The notes under the pieces are model-generated. The model was not told the DNA's origin, searched no databases, and saw nothing but the letters and a program-made list of their open reading frames with translations. Source: an uncultured Bacilli bacterium (lineage in GTDB: Bacteria > Bacillota_I > Bacilli_A > RF39 > UBA660). Taken from it: 64,000 bases of DNA. Positions 25,309-35,497 of this stretch are shown here, in pieces; within the stretch, counting starts at the first letter, position 1; each line of letters opens with the position of its first letter. The position numbers and the translations under genes were made by a program. Where the stretch lies: the NCBI GenBank assembly GCA_934100165.1, contig CAKOPN010000002.1, positions 142,773-206,772 of the forward strand, in the 5' to 3' direction.

Positions 25309-27624
25309 ATGACAGAGTTAGAGAGAATTGATGGATATTTTAGAGCAGTTAATTATATATCAGCATGTCAGCTTTATTTACTTGATAACCCACTTCTTAA
25401 AAGACCTTTAAAAGAAAGTGATATTAAGAAGAAGATTGTAGGACACTGGGGAACTGTTCCTGGTCAAAATTTTATTTATGCGCATTTAAATAGAATTATA
25501 AATAAGTATGACTTAAATATGCTTTATATTTCTGGACCAGGTCATGGTGGTAATTTTATGATAGCTAACACTTACCTTGAAGGAAGTTATAGTGAGATTT
25601 ATCCAGAAATTACAATGGATGAAGAAGGGCTAAAAAAGCTATTTAAAAGATTTTCTTTTCCGGGTGGTGTTCCAAGTCATGTTGCACCAGAGACACCAGG
25701 CTCTATTCATGAAGGTGGCGAACTTGGTTATTCTCTTGCACATGCTTTTGGTGCTGTCCTTGATAACCCTAGTTTAATTGTAGCTTGTGTTGTTGGAGAT
25801 GGTGAAGCAGAAACTGGACCTTTGGCAACTTCTTGGCATGGTAATAAATTTATAAATAAAGACCGTGATGGAGTTGTATTACCAATCCTTCATTTGAATG
25901 GTTATAAAATTAGTAATCCAACTGTATTCTCAAGGATGAGTGATGAAGATTTAGCAAGTTATTTTTATGGATGTGGTTATAAGCCTTATTTAGTAGAAGG
26001 CGATAAGCAAATGGATATGCATAAAAAGATGATGAAAACTTTAGATACAGTAGTGGAAGAAATAAAGAAAATCAAGGATTCAAATTCAAAAGAGTTACCT
26101 AGATGGCCGATGATTATTTTAAGAACTCCAAAAGGATGGACTGGCCCAAAAGAAGTTGATGGTAAGACTATTGAAGGTTCTTTTAGAGCACATCAAGTTC
26201 CTATTTCAATGGAGAAAAAAGAGCATTTAAAATTACTTGAAAATTGGCTTAGAAGTTATAAACCTGAAGAGCTTTTTGATCAAAATGGTACTTTAAAAGA
26301 AGAATATAGAGTGTTTTGTCCAAAAGGTAATAGAAGAATGGGTGCAAATCCTAATGCTAATGGCGGACTTTTAAGAAAAGGGCTTATTCTTCCAGACTAT
26401 ACTGAATATGGTGTTAAGTTTACTAAGCCAGGAACTGTTAAAAAACAAGATATGCTTGTACTTAGCAGTTTTGTTCGCGACATATTTAAACTTAATGAAG
26501 CAAGTAAAAACTTTAGAATTTTTGGCCCTGACGAGACTATGTCTAATAGGCTTTACGATGTTTTTGATTATACAAATAGAGCTTGGGAAATGGGAATAAA
26601 GAAGAATGATGAGTATCTTGCAAGAGATGGTAGAGTTATGGACTCTTACCTTTCTGAACATATGTGTGAAGGAATGCTTGAAGGATATTTACTAACTGGT
26701 AGACATGGATTTTTTGCAAGTTATGAAGCTTTTATTAGAATAGTAGATTCTATGGCTGCACAACATGCTAAGTGGCTTAAAGTTTGTAATGAACTTTCTT
26801 GGAGAAAGCCAATATCTTCTCTTAATTTTGTATTAACTTCTAACGTATGGCAACAAGATCATAATGGATTTACACATCAAGATCCTGGATTCTTAGATCA
26901 TTTGGCTAATAAAAAAGTTGATGTTGTTAGAATGTATTTACCACCTGATGCTAACTGTTTGCTATCTTGTTTAGATCACTGTTTAAGAAGTGAAAACTAT
27001 GTTAACGTAATAGTAGCTTCTAAACATCCTAGTTTGCAGTGGCTTCCTATGGATATGGCTCGTGAACATTGTGCCAAAGGAATTGGTACTTGGGACTTTG
27101 TAAGTAATGATCCTAATCCTGAGATTGTTATGGCTGCAGCAGGTGATACACCAACATTAGAAATGATAGCAGCAGTTAAAATACTTAAAAGTTATGTGCC
27201 AACACTTAGAATAAGATTTATAAATGTTGTAGATTTAATGAAACTTGATTCTACAACTAAACATCCACATGCTTTATCAGATGGAGCATATGATGGTTTA
27301 TTTACTTTTGATAAACCAATTATCTTTGCATATCATGGTTATCCAACTCTTATACATGAGTTAACATATTTTAGGCATAATCGTAATATTCATGTTCATG
27401 GTTATAATGAAGAAGGGACCATTACAACACCGTTTGATATGCGTGTAAGAAATAAAATAGATAGATTTAATTTAGTAATTGATGCAGTTAATAATTTGAA
27501 TCTTGGTATTATTGGAGATGATATTGTTCGTGATATGAAAGAAAAGTTAGCACTTCATGAACATTATATTGTTGAAAATGGAATAGATATTGAAGAAGTA
27601 AGAAATTGGATGTTTAAAGACTAA
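25309..27624 (+). CDS. xfp: Xylulose-5-phosphate/fructose-6-phosphate phosphoketolase
   Basis: 771 residues from the ATG at 25309 (AGAGG seven bases upstream; the longer frame starting at 25282 lies within the -10). The thiamine-diphosphate enzyme signatures are clear: [34 protein letters not shown] near residue 164, and a C-terminal region with [13 protein letters not shown]. It splits xylulose-5-P or fructose-6-P with phosphate to acetyl-P plus glyceraldehyde-3-P or erythrose-4-P. It would supply acetyl-P for ATP in a fermentative cell. Length is normal for the family (~790). It is a single gene with its own promoter and terminator, which suggests high expression. Confidence 0.97.
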   Translation: MTELERIDGYFRAVNYISACQLYLLDNPLLKRPLKESDIKKKIVGHWGTVPGQNFIYAHLNRIINKYDLNMLYISGPGHGGNFMIANTYLEGSYSEIYPEITMDEEGLKKLFKRFSFPGGVPSHVAPETPGSIHEGGELGYSLAHAFGAVLDNPSLIVACVVGDGEAETGPLATSWHGNKFINKDRDGVVLPILHLNGYKISNPTVFSRMSDEDLASYFYGCGYKPYLVEGDKQMDMHKKMMKTLDTVVEEIKKIKDSNSKELPRWPMIILRTPKGWTGPKEVDGKTIEGSFRAHQVPISMEKKEHLKLLENWLRSYKPEELFDQNGTLKEEYRVFCPKGNRRMGANPNANGGLLRKGLILPDYTEYGVKFTKPGTVKKQDMLVLSSFVRDIFKLNEASKNFRIFGPDETMSNRLYDVFDYTNRAWEMGIKKNDEYLARDGRVMDSYLSEHMCEGMLEGYLLTGRHGFFASYEAFIRIVDSMAAQHAKWLKVCNELSWRKPISSLNFVLTSNVWQQDHNGFTHQDPGFLDHLANKKVDVVRMYLPPDANCLLSCLDHCLRSENYVNVIVASKHPSLQWLPMDMAREHCAKGIGTWDFVSNDPNPEIVMAAAGDTPTLEMIAAVKILKSYVPTLRIRFINVVDLMKLDSTTKHPHALSDGAYDGLFTFDKPIIFAYHGYPTLIHELTYFRHNRNIHVHGYNEEGTITTPFDMRVRNKIDRFNLVIDAVNNLNLGIIGDDIVRDMKEKLALHEHYIVENGIDIEEVRNWMFKD

Positions 27625-27643
27625 CAAAAGTTAGTCTTTTTTT
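27616..27643 (+). terminator. Terminator of xfp
   Basis: AAAGACTAAC pairs with GTTAGTCTTT around a four-A loop, followed by a T run. The stop codon lies in the stem. Confidence 0.93.
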
Positions 27644-27845
27644 CATGCTTTAAACATTGAAGAATAAACAAAGTAAACTCGTTTGGCTACCAAAGTAGCG
27701 GTTTTAGGGGTGGTAAATTATGCCATTTTTTTGTTAATATGATGTCGTATAGGGTGTTCTGCGAGAAGGAAAGGATGGTGCTTGAAATTAAAACTTGAAA
27801 TTTTAGGTTAAGCAGTAAAAATATTATAATGAGGAGGTGGCTTCA
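27644..27845 (+). other. Intergenic region, locally less AT-rich, no gene recognised
   Basis: About 200 bases, part of which (27690-27785) is clearly less AT-rich than other gaps in the window. It includes a GGTGGTAAATTATGCCA segment before seven T and a 19-codon frame from an ATG at 27739 without an SD. TATAAT occurs at 27825-27830 just before the next SD, too close for a normal leader. It may be a structured leader RNA of the next gene, but I recognise no riboswitch. Confidence 0.35.
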
Positions 27846-28034
27846 ATGTTAAATGAAATGAAAAATATCAAAAAGATCACTTCACTTTCTACGGACATTG
27901 TTAATGAAAGAACTAAGATTGTTCATGATTTTTCAATGATTGATACTTCAAAATATGATTTCGATGAGGCTGTTGATAAAACGGGTGGCTTACATATTCA
28001 TAGATTTCAAAGAACAGCGGAAACCAATATTTAA
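27846..28034 (+). CDS. Small hydrophilic protein of unknown function
   Basis: 62 residues from the ATG at 27846. A GTG at 27837 overlaps the SD GAGGAGG (27831-27837), so the ATG with 8-base spacing is the better start. The product has no signal peptide and no membrane helix, is predicted helical at the start (LNEMKNIKKITSLSTDIVNERTKIVHDF), and ends in GGLHIHRFQRTAETNI. The SD is strong. I recognise no family. It precedes a membrane-bound HTH regulator and a secreted protein, which could be functionally tied to it. Confidence 0.5.
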   Translation: MLNEMKNIKKITSLSTDIVNERTKIVHDFSMIDTSKYDFDEAVDKTGGLHIHRFQRTAETNI

Positions 28035-28319
28035 CTTTATTGTTATTTATAAGGTATTATTTGAAATATTTATTCAACATAAATAATCTTGGTGTATAAT
28101 AAATGTAGATTTTTATTTATACAAGAAATATTTTTTAACGATGTATCATGATATTTTCAAAATAATACTTTTGAAGTGTAGGTGGTATATGTAGTATTTT
28201 AACATGATTTATGTTGTGTTTTTTCCCTTAATAAGTATTATTTTTAATAATTATAATGAGATTTAAATTCTCTTGATACTTCTATAAAATATTTTTGTTT
28301 TATTAGAGTGTGGTGAGTT
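28035..28319 (+). other. AT-rich intergenic region with possible promoters
   Basis: 285 bases with no coding frame I would support. TATAAT is seen at about 28095, and TTGATA near 28273 could be a -35 for the regulator gene, but the matching -10 is poor. No convincing hairpin with a T run was found after the small upstream gene. Confidence 0.4.
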
Positions 28320-29168
28320 ATGAACGGTTTTAAAAATAGTATTTATAAGCTTGGGAGAAATATAGCAGAAATTAGAAAAAAGAGGGGCTATACTCAAAAG
28401 AGTTTTGGTGAGATTTTAGATGTTAATGAAAAGACAATTTCAAAGTGGGAAAGGGGAATTACTGCTCCAGATGTTACGTTATTAACTTCAATAGCTGATG
28501 TTTTGAATGTAACAGTTGATGAATTGTTACGTGGTGAAAAGTTAGATAATGAAGAAAAAGTTATAGAAAATGATAATGTGTTTAATGTCGAGGAGGAAGA
28601 AAAAAGTCCAGAGGTAAATGAAAGTTCTGATCTTAGTGATGTTGGGCTAGAAAAAAGATACCTTGGAGGAGAGGGCATCTCTATATGCGTGGTCGATTTA
28701 TACACAGGTAATGCTAGAAGAAGAATACTAGCAAGTATTTCTATAATTATAGCTATTGTAGTTACTTTTATTTCAGCATTCATGCTTATTAGAAATCATT
28801 ATGAATGGAAGAAAATAGATATACACGGTTCTGGAACGTATGATGTCTATGGATATATTTTTAAAAATGATAAGGAATTTCAATTAGTTATAGATAAAAT
28901 AGTTTATATAACTGATACTCCTGGTGTTATAGAAAATCCTGTTACTGGTTATATTAAAGTAAGTCTTTTGTCTGGTCAGCGAGTATTTTATTCTAGAGAA
29001 TATAATTTGGAAAATGAAATATCTGTTTATGATTATTTTTCTGACTTTTCTTTGCTATATGTATCAACAAAAATTATTCCTAAATTAGATGATTTGCATA
29101 TTAGAATAGAATATCTTGATGATTTTAATGAAATTCAGTGTAGTGATATATTTTTTAAGAGGAGTTAA
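28320..29168 (+). CDS. Membrane-anchored XRE-family HTH regulator
   Basis: 282 residues. Residues ~10-65 form a Cro/C1-type helix-turn-helix (LGRNIAEIRKKRGYTQKSFGEILDVNEKTISKWERG), ending in VTVDELLRGE. An acidic linker follows, then a membrane helix (~142-162: SISIIIAIVVTFISAFMLI) and ~120 extracytoplasmic beta-type residues with no known domain. The layout suggests a one-component regulator that senses something outside and binds DNA inside. The next gene, seven bases downstream, encodes a secreted protein that may be its ligand or target (inference). Confidence 0.85.
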   Translation: MNGFKNSIYKLGRNIAEIRKKRGYTQKSFGEILDVNEKTISKWERGITAPDVTLLTSIADVLNVTVDELLRGEKLDNEEKVIENDNVFNVEEEEKSPEVNESSDLSDVGLEKRYLGGEGISICVVDLYTGNARRRILASISIIIAIVVTFISAFMLIRNHYEWKKIDIHGSGTYDVYGYIFKNDKEFQLVIDKIVYITDTPGVIENPVTGYIKVSLLSGQRVFYSREYNLENEISVYDYFSDFSLLYVSTKIIPKLDDLHIRIEYLDDFNEIQCSDIFFKRS

Positions 29169-29175
29169 TTTTAAT

Positions 29176-29931
29176 ATGAAAAAAATATTGTATTCTTTGT
29201 GTTTTGTGGTTTTGTGCATTCCATACTTGGTGTTTGCAGATACTGATAAATATAAAGTGGTGTCTGAAACAACAAAGTATTATAAAACTGTGTCGCGTTA
29301 TAATACTTTGGAACAGTATTCGTTAGCAAACTCAAATTTATCATCTGTTCAAAGTGAAACTTTTGAAGTATCAAAAGAAGAGTATGATTTAGCAAGTGAT
29401 AGTGGTTGTTCTATTATGGGTGCAACTACTATTGAAACTACTTATAGATATGTGACTTCAACTATTCTTACAAATGGTAGCTATTATAGATACAAAAATT
29501 TGGTTGTTTGGAAGTCAATGCCTAGTTTAAGAAGTTATGATATTATTGGAATTGGGTTTTTACCAACTGTTAAACTTCATGGTAATCCTGTTTTTGAACA
29601 AGAATATTGTTCCGGTTCCTCTTGTTATACTTCAACTTCAAGTTATATGCAAACATTTTCAACGGGTGTTGGTGCAACATTTAAGTTGGCTTCCGGTTCA
29701 CTTTCATCATTAAGAATAAGATTTTATTTCGATGTAGAAAAAAATACAACCGCCACAATTATTAACCAAAGAGCTTATAGTGATTATTTACATGCTGAAA
29801 GTGCTATACTTTTACCAACTGCAATGAGATATCAAGTTAATGGTAGTGGGGGAATTATTCCAGATTCTTCAGCCTCTTCTTATTATGAACGTTCTACAGT
29901 TGCTGGTGCTACCTGGTCTGGAAGTTGGTAG
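29176..29931 (+). CDS. Secreted protein of unknown function
   Basis: 251 residues from the ATG at 29176, chosen because AGAGGAG precedes it and a clean signal peptide begins there (MKKILYSLCFVVLCIPYLVFA, cleavage near residue 21). The mature part is rich in Ser, Thr and Tyr, with Cys at CSIMGATTIETTYRY and at YCSGSSCYTS, and a C-terminus SSYYERSTVAGATWSGSW. I do not recognise a family. The small size, disulfide-capable cysteines and WSGSW end recall secreted bacteriocin-like or phage-like proteins, but that is only a resemblance. It shares an operon with the membrane-bound regulator. Confidence 0.65.
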   Translation: MKKILYSLCFVVLCIPYLVFADTDKYKVVSETTKYYKTVSRYNTLEQYSLANSNLSSVQSETFEVSKEEYDLASDSGCSIMGATTIETTYRYVTSTILTNGSYYRYKNLVVWKSMPSLRSYDIIGIGFLPTVKLHGNPVFEQEYCSGSSCYTSTSSYMQTFSTGVGATFKLASGSLSSLRIRFYFDVEKNTTATIINQRAYSDYLHAESAILLPTAMRYQVNGSGGIIPDSSASSYYERSTVAGATWSGSW

Positions 29932-29940
29932 AAAATATTG

Positions 29941-29962
29941 AAAACTCTTCGGAGTTTTTTAT
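29941..29962 (+). terminator. Terminator with UUCG tetraloop
   Basis: AAAACTC-TTCG-GAGTTTT plus T6: a perfect 7-bp stem closed by C(UUCG)G. Confidence 0.92.
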
Positions 29963-30117
29963 TTTGGTTAAATTAACAATTTCATACAAAAACTTGGTGT
30001 TAATTTAATTATTTTTTATTCGATATAAAATTAAATTTTAATATTAAATGATTTTTGTAGAATTTTTAACTTAAATTAGTATAATATTCTTAGTTTATTT
30101 TGTTAGGGGGTATTTTT

Positions 30118-31092
30118 ATGTCTGATTTTAATAAGGTTAGTTTATTTCAAAAACGTAGAATGGCTATCGATGAATTAGCTAATTATTATGCTGAATATCG
30201 TAAATATGAATATGATAATGGTAAGAGTTTAAAAGGAATAGAACTTAGAAAAAAAATGCATTTTTTAATAGAAGGCATTTTAAAGTTGGATCAGTTACTT
30301 TCTAAAGAGGATATAATCATATTAAATGATAAACATACTGTTGATAATGATACTCCTAAAATCTTTGCTTGCACTCATGTTGGTGGTAACGATGTGCAAA
30401 GAGCATTTCAAGTATTAGCTGCTCCAGCTTATTTGATGTTAGGTGATCCTGGATATATATATCGAATGCCAATATATCAAGCGTTAAAATTAAATGGAGT
30501 TATCCCTTTGGAAACAAAAAATCGTGAAGACCGAAAAATTGCATATAATAGATCTGTTGAATTATTAAACAATAATGGTAATTTACTTATATTTCCAGAA
30601 GGAGCTTGGAATGTTTCACCAAATTTAGTTGTTATGAAACTTTTTTCTGGTGCTGTTAGAATGGCGCAAGAAACTGGTGCAGAAATAGTTCCAATTGCTG
30701 TTGAACAATATGATAATAAATTTTATTTTAATATTGGAGAAAACTATAGTATCCCTAATGATGCTGAATATTCTATTCAAGAATTAACAGATGATTTAAG
30801 AGATAAATTATCAACTTTAAAATGGGAGATATTTGAATCTCAGCCTCAATTAGTTCGTGATAATGTTCCTAATAATTATTTGGATACTTTTCAAAATGGA
30901 ATTGTTGAACGTTGTAATTTTGGTTATGGTTTGACAATTCATGATGCTCTCGATGAATGCTTTCATGATAAAACTATTAATGAACCAGATGAGGTGTTTT
31001 CGTTTCTTGATGGTTTGGAACTCGGTAAAAATAATGCTTTTTTGGCGAAAGATAAAATTAAAACCAAAACCAAAAAATTTATTAACAAATAG
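30118..31092 (+). CDS. PlsC-like acyltransferase, first gene of the ligase-kinase unit
   Basis: 324 residues from the ATG at 30118 (AGGGGG upstream). The central part is a glycerolphosphate-acyltransferase-type domain: H87-VGGN-D92 (the catalytic HX4D), DPGYIYRMPIYQALKLNGVIPLE, and FPEGAWN from 159 (the FPEGT/S motif) followed by VPIAVEQYD. It has no clear membrane helix. Such enzymes move an acyl group from acyl-CoA, acyl-ACP or acyl-phosphate to an alcohol. The long C-terminal extension (~230-324) is charged and unfamiliar. It lies 85 bases before an acyl-adenylating ligase and upstream of a hybrid kinase, suggesting work on the same acyl compound. Confidence 0.8.
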   Translation: MSDFNKVSLFQKRRMAIDELANYYAEYRKYEYDNGKSLKGIELRKKMHFLIEGILKLDQLLSKEDIIILNDKHTVDNDTPKIFACTHVGGNDVQRAFQVLAAPAYLMLGDPGYIYRMPIYQALKLNGVIPLETKNREDRKIAYNRSVELLNNNGNLLIFPEGAWNVSPNLVVMKLFSGAVRMAQETGAEIVPIAVEQYDNKFYFNIGENYSIPNDAEYSIQELTDDLRDKLSTLKWEIFESQPQLVRDNVPNNYLDTFQNGIVERCNFGYGLTIHDALDECFHDKTINEPDEVFSFLDGLELGKNNAFLAKDKIKTKTKKFINK

Positions 31093-31177
31093 TAATTTTA
31101 CTTTGACTTTTATAATGCTAGTTTGACTTTTATTAGGGTCGATGTTATTATATCATATAACGAGAAGGGGATTTTAT

Positions 31178-33040
31178 ATGGAAAAAGTGAACAATATAAA
31201 TATTCATGATTATTATAAAGAAGTATTAAAAGGGAAAGATTTGACAGTTCCTGCTATAAGAAGTTGGAAGCTTATAAAGGACAACAACCAATACAGAACG
31301 TCTAATATAGCAATTAGCGAAGATGGAAAAAATATATCTTATGATGAAATGTTTAGCAATTGGAATTCCGTAGCTAAAGCTTTTGCATCTTTAGGTATTG
31401 ATAGTGCAAATAATTCAAGAGTTTTGGTTATGATGCCAAATGTAGCTCGAACTTGTGATATTGATTATGCATTAGATATGACTGGTGCTGTGTGTGATTT
31501 TATTGATCCGACAACATCAACTGATAAGATGAAAAGATACATAGAAGATGAAAAAATAACTGATATTGTTTCTTTAGACTTGTTGTATGCAAAAACATTA
31601 AAAAAAGATACAGAAGAGTTACATTCTAAGTTTGGCATAAAAAATATAGTAGTCTGTTCTGATAAATTTATGAATTCTTTTATGCCACCACTTGTTAGAG
31701 CTTATTCATTGTTTAATGGGGTTACAAACAGGCTCTCTGGAAATGTTGTTACATTAGATGACGTGATAAGAAATAGTAGATATACACAATTACAACCAGT
31801 TGAAAGTGGTTCTGATGAGCTGTCACTTATTACGCATACTTCTGGTACTAGTACAGGCATTGGTAAACCAATTCCAATAACAGACTATAATCGTAATGCC
31901 TTGGTAAAACAACATGATTTAGTCGGACTTGATTTTACACCTGGTATGAAAATGCTTCATTTTATTCCGTATTTTGCTGCATATGGGGCTGTTAATACAA
32001 CTCATCTTGGCTTAAGTAAAGGTATGGAACTTCAACAAATTCCACTTTTCCGTCCTGAAGATTTTTCAAAGTTATTATTAAAATACAAACCAAATATTGT
32101 ACTTGCAAATACTCCAGCTTGGTTAAGTCTTTTAAAAGATGAGAATTTGAAAAACTGTGATTTGTCATTTTTGGAATGTGCTGTAAGTGGAGGAACTCCA
32201 ACAAGTGTTAGTCAAGAAGAGGAAATTAATGAATTTTTATTAAAACACGGTAGCAAATCAATTTTAAATAAAGGATACGGGCTATCTCAATTATGTGGTT
32301 GTGCTACTTATTCAATAGATGGATATAATCATCTTCAGAGTATGGGGGTACCAATGCCACTGACTGATGTAAAAATACGTGATATTTCTACTAATAAAAT
32401 AATAGATTCTAAAGAATATCCAATTGAAGGTGAAGCACTTATTTCAGCTCCAAATATGACTTCTGGTGTTCTAGATGGAAGAACTGTTGTAGAAACAATT
32501 GAATTAGATGGCAAAAAATATATTCCTACACAAGATATTGTTCAAATGTCCAGTGATGGTACATTAAAATTTATCGATCGAAAAGATAGAATGTTTCCAA
32601 GATTTGATGCTTACAATGTATATCCTTTGCAAATAGAAGGATTATTATTATCACAAGATGAAGTAGCAAATTGTGTTATTGTTCCTTACTTTGATGATGA
32701 AAAAAGTGGTTCAATGCCAAAAGTTTATATTAAGTTAGCTGATGAATTTTCTGATATTGATAAAGAATCTTATATAAAAAATACTGTTGAGAGCTTATTT
32801 ATCAGTAATAACGGTCACGATAATTATCAAGCCAATTTTAGAGATATTCCAAGACAGTGGGTATTTGTTGATAATATACCTAAAAATACAATGGGAAAGA
32901 ATGATTATCACAATATCAAAGTAAATGGAATAGATGGTGATGGATATAAAGTAAATGTTAATGAGAACAATATGAATGTTTCTGGGATTGAAGTATCAAA
33001 AATGACAAAAGATAAAACTTTGAACAAAGTAATTAAATAA
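31178..33040 (+). CDS. ANL-superfamily acyl-adenylating ligase with altered P-loop
   Basis: 620 residues from the ATG at 31178 (GAGAAGGGG upstream; the longer frame from 31142 has no SD). ANL motifs in order: LITHTSGTSTGIGKP (A3 P-loop, near 220), ECAVSGGTPTS, LNKGYGLSQLCG (A5), QDIVQMSSDGTLKFIDRKDRMF (A7/A8) and IPKNTMGKNDY (A10 with the catalytic Lys). The P-loop has extra residues and lacks the usual KPKG. It should activate a carboxylic acid as acyl-AMP and pass it to CoA or a carrier. The substrate is unknown. It lies between an acyltransferase and a hybrid histidine kinase; a second ligase-kinase pair is at 61230. Confidence 0.85.
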   Translation: MEKVNNINIHDYYKEVLKGKDLTVPAIRSWKLIKDNNQYRTSNIAISEDGKNISYDEMFSNWNSVAKAFASLGIDSANNSRVLVMMPNVARTCDIDYALDMTGAVCDFIDPTTSTDKMKRYIEDEKITDIVSLDLLYAKTLKKDTEELHSKFGIKNIVVCSDKFMNSFMPPLVRAYSLFNGVTNRLSGNVVTLDDVIRNSRYTQLQPVESGSDELSLITHTSGTSTGIGKPIPITDYNRNALVKQHDLVGLDFTPGMKMLHFIPYFAAYGAVNTTHLGLSKGMELQQIPLFRPEDFSKLLLKYKPNIVLANTPAWLSLLKDENLKNCDLSFLECAVSGGTPTSVSQEEEINEFLLKHGSKSILNKGYGLSQLCGCATYSIDGYNHLQSMGVPMPLTDVKIRDISTNKIIDSKEYPIEGEALISAPNMTSGVLDGRTVVETIELDGKKYIPTQDIVQMSSDGTLKFIDRKDRMFPRFDAYNVYPLQIEGLLLSQDEVANCVIVPYFDDEKSGSMPKVYIKLADEFSDIDKESYIKNTVESLFISNNGHDNYQANFRDIPRQWVFVDNIPKNTMGKNDYHNIKVNGIDGDGYKVNVNENNMNVSGIEVSKMTKDKTLNKVIK

Positions 33041-33103
33041 TATTAAAAAAAAGCAAAAGTTATGATATGATGTATATGATAGTACGGTAGTGAGGTGGAA
33101 GTT

Positions 33104-35395
33104 ATGAATGGAACTATCTATCTAAATTTTTCTGGATTGTTATATACATTTTTAATAGCATTTTGCTTTTTTTCTAAGAAGCGTGTTAATAGCCATGAAA
33201 CAAAAATATATTCAGGTTTACTTATAGTATCAATATTGGAACTTGTTATTGGTCTTGTTTCAACATATTGTATATATTTTAATGTAAATTATATTTTTAA
33301 AGCTATATTTGGTAAATTATTTTTAATTGCAATGCTACTTTGGATATCGTTATTTACTTTATATATTATATATATATCTTCAACGATAGCTGTAAAAAAG
33401 CAAAATATTGCAGCTAAGGTGTTAAAGATTTCTACGATTCTGTTTGCACTTTTAATAGTTTTTCTTAATTTAACTTATGTAAAAAATGGTTCTTTTATAT
33501 ATAGTGTTGGTGCTTCTCAAACTTCGTTATATATTGCATCTCTTCTTGCAATTATTGTTATGACTATTTCTGGTATTAAAAATATACATCACATCAATAG
33601 AAAATATATACCGTTGTCATTGTTTATTTTAATAGGCAGTATACTTATGGTAATTCAATTTTTAATGCCAGAGGTATTTTTAATTGTACCATTCGAAGTT
33701 TTTATAACATCAGTTATGTATCATACAATAGAGAATCCTGATATTAAGATGCTTGAAGAGCTTGAACTTGCTAAGAATCAAGCAGAACAGGCTAATCAAG
33801 CTAAAACAGATTTCCTATCAAGTATGTCACATGAGATAAGAACACCATTAAATGCAATTGTTGGGTTTAGCGAAGAGATAACCACTTCTAAAACACTTAA
33901 AGAAGCTAAAGAAAATGCTAAAGATATCGTTGATGCTTCCAATACACTTTTAGATATAGTTAATGGAATTTTAGATATTTCAAAGATAGAGTCAGGAAAA
34001 CTAGAGATAGTTAATTCAGCATACGATGCAAGAGGAACTTTAGAAAGTCTTGCTAAACTAATTAGACCAAGAATAGAAGAAAAAAATATTGAGTTTGAAG
34101 TATCAATTACTAAAAACTTACCAAGTACGTTGTATGGTGATTATGCTAATCTAAAAAAAGTAGTAACAAATATACTTACTAATGCGGCTAAATATACAGA
34201 TGAAGGAAAAATAGAATACAAAGTTAACTGTATTACTAAAGATAACATCTGTAGACTAATTATTTCTGTTGAAGATACTGGTAAAGGTATTAAGAAAGAA
34301 AGTATAGATAAGTTATTTGATAAATTTGAAAGACTAGATGAAAAAAATACCACAATAGAAGGAACAGGACTAGGACTTGCAATTACAAAACAAATTGTTG
34401 AACTAATGGGTGGTAAAATAATAGTACAAAGTATTTATGGCAAAGGATCAAAATTTACTATAGTGTTAGATCAGAGAGTTGAAGAGGTAGAGCAGAAAGA
34501 AGAAAAAATAGAAGCTCAAGAAAAAGAAATTGACTTAAAAGGTAAAAGGATTCTTGTAGTCGATGATAACAACTTGAATTTAAAAGTTGCAAGTAAAGTA
34601 CTTGAAAAATATAATCCTACTATAGAAGTTGCTGATAGCGGATTTAAGACTATCGATAAAATTAAGAATAATGAAAAATTTGATTTAATCCTACTTGATG
34701 ATATGATGCCTAAATTAAGCGGTGTAGAAACTTTTAAAGAACTTAAAAAAATAGAAGGCTTTAATATACCTGTTATCGCACTAACTGCAAATGCAATTTC
34801 TGGAATGAGAGAAAAATATATGGAGCAAGGTTTTACTGATTACTTATCTAAACCAATAAATAAAGTAGATCTTGAAATAGTACTAAGAAAACTTATGAAT
34901 AATGAGATGGGTAATTCTGTTAAAACTTTAAAAGATGATAATACTGAACAAACTACTAAGGAAATTATTTCAGATAATACCAAAGTAGAAAGTACTTCCA
35001 CTAGCGATGTAGAGGTTACTATCGAAGATAATAATTCTAAAGATAACATTCTTCTTCAAAATGGAGTAGACTTAAAAACTTCGTTAGAACTTTTAGGTAC
35101 TATGGATATGTATAATGATATACTTAAAGAATTTATCAAAGACATAGATAAAAAAGTTAAAAAATTAGAAGAGTTTAAAAACAACAAAGATATGGAAAAC
35201 TATAAGATTTTAGTTCATTCGATTAAAAGTGATGCTAAATACCTTGGATTTAAAGATTTAGCAGAAAAAAGTTATGAACATGAAATGAAAAGTAAAGAAA
35301 ATGATATAGAGTTTGTTAATAAAGACTTTGATAATCTAAAAGAAATATTATCCAAAGTTATTAACTTATCAAAAAAATATTTAAAAGAAGTATAA
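33104..35395 (+). CDS. Hybrid histidine kinase: TM sensor, HisKA, HATPase, REC, HPt
   Basis: 763 residues from the ATG at 33104 (GAGG upstream; GTG at 33095 overlaps it). The first ~205 residues hold six to seven membrane helices with short loops and no large outside domain, so the ligand is probably bound in the membrane. A TIENPD...[20 protein letters not shown] linker and HisKA domain follow (H243), then the ATPase ([24 protein letters not shown]), a receiver (phospho-Asp near 532, K in SKP) and an HPt domain ([13 protein letters not shown], His near 705). No output domain is present, so phosphate must leave to a separate regulator. The domain order equals that of RpfC. It ends in a terminator. 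Confidence 0.92.
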   Translation: MNGTIYLNFSGLLYTFLIAFCFFSKKRVNSHETKIYSGLLIVSILELVIGLVSTYCIYFNVNYIFKAIFGKLFLIAMLLWISLFTLYIIYISSTIAVKKQNIAAKVLKISTILFALLIVFLNLTYVKNGSFIYSVGASQTSLYIASLLAIIVMTISGIKNIHHINRKYIPLSLFILIGSILMVIQFLMPEVFLIVPFEVFITSVMYHTIENPDIKMLEELELAKNQAEQANQAKTDFLSSMSHEIRTPLNAIVGFSEEITTSKTLKEAKENAKDIVDASNTLLDIVNGILDISKIESGKLEIVNSAYDARGTLESLAKLIRPRIEEKNIEFEVSITKNLPSTLYGDYANLKKVVTNILTNAAKYTDEGKIEYKVNCITKDNICRLIISVEDTGKGIKKESIDKLFDKFERLDEKNTTIEGTGLGLAITKQIVELMGGKIIVQSIYGKGSKFTIVLDQRVEEVEQKEEKIEAQEKEIDLKGKRILVVDDNNLNLKVASKVLEKYNPTIEVADSGFKTIDKIKNNEKFDLILLDDMMPKLSGVETFKELKKIEGFNIPVIALTANAISGMREKYMEQGFTDYLSKPINKVDLEIVLRKLMNNEMGNSVKTLKDDNTEQTTKEIISDNTKVESTSTSDVEVTIEDNNSKDNILLQNGVDLKTSLELLGTMDMYNDILKEFIKDIDKKVKKLEEFKNNKDMENYKILVHSIKSDAKYLGFKDLAEKSYEHEMKSKENDIEFVNKDFDNLKEILSKVINLSKKYLKEV

Positions 35396-35411
35396 AAGTA
35401 CTTCTTTTTTT
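35383..35411 (+). terminator. Terminator of the acyltransferase-ligase-kinase unit
   Basis: AAAAGAAGTA pairs with TACTTCTTTT around a six-base loop that holds the stop codon; a T run follows. Confidence 0.9.
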
Positions 35412-35497
35412 GTGAATCTCATATTCTTATAATAACTTTTGCAAAAATAGTCTTCTTGTGTTAGAATAAAGGGCATTCACCAAAAAAAGGAGTATTT

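Noticed and set aside
27739..27801. 19-codon frame before the small gene at 27846
   Set aside because: No SD and no recognisable product. It could be a leader peptide but cannot be supported.
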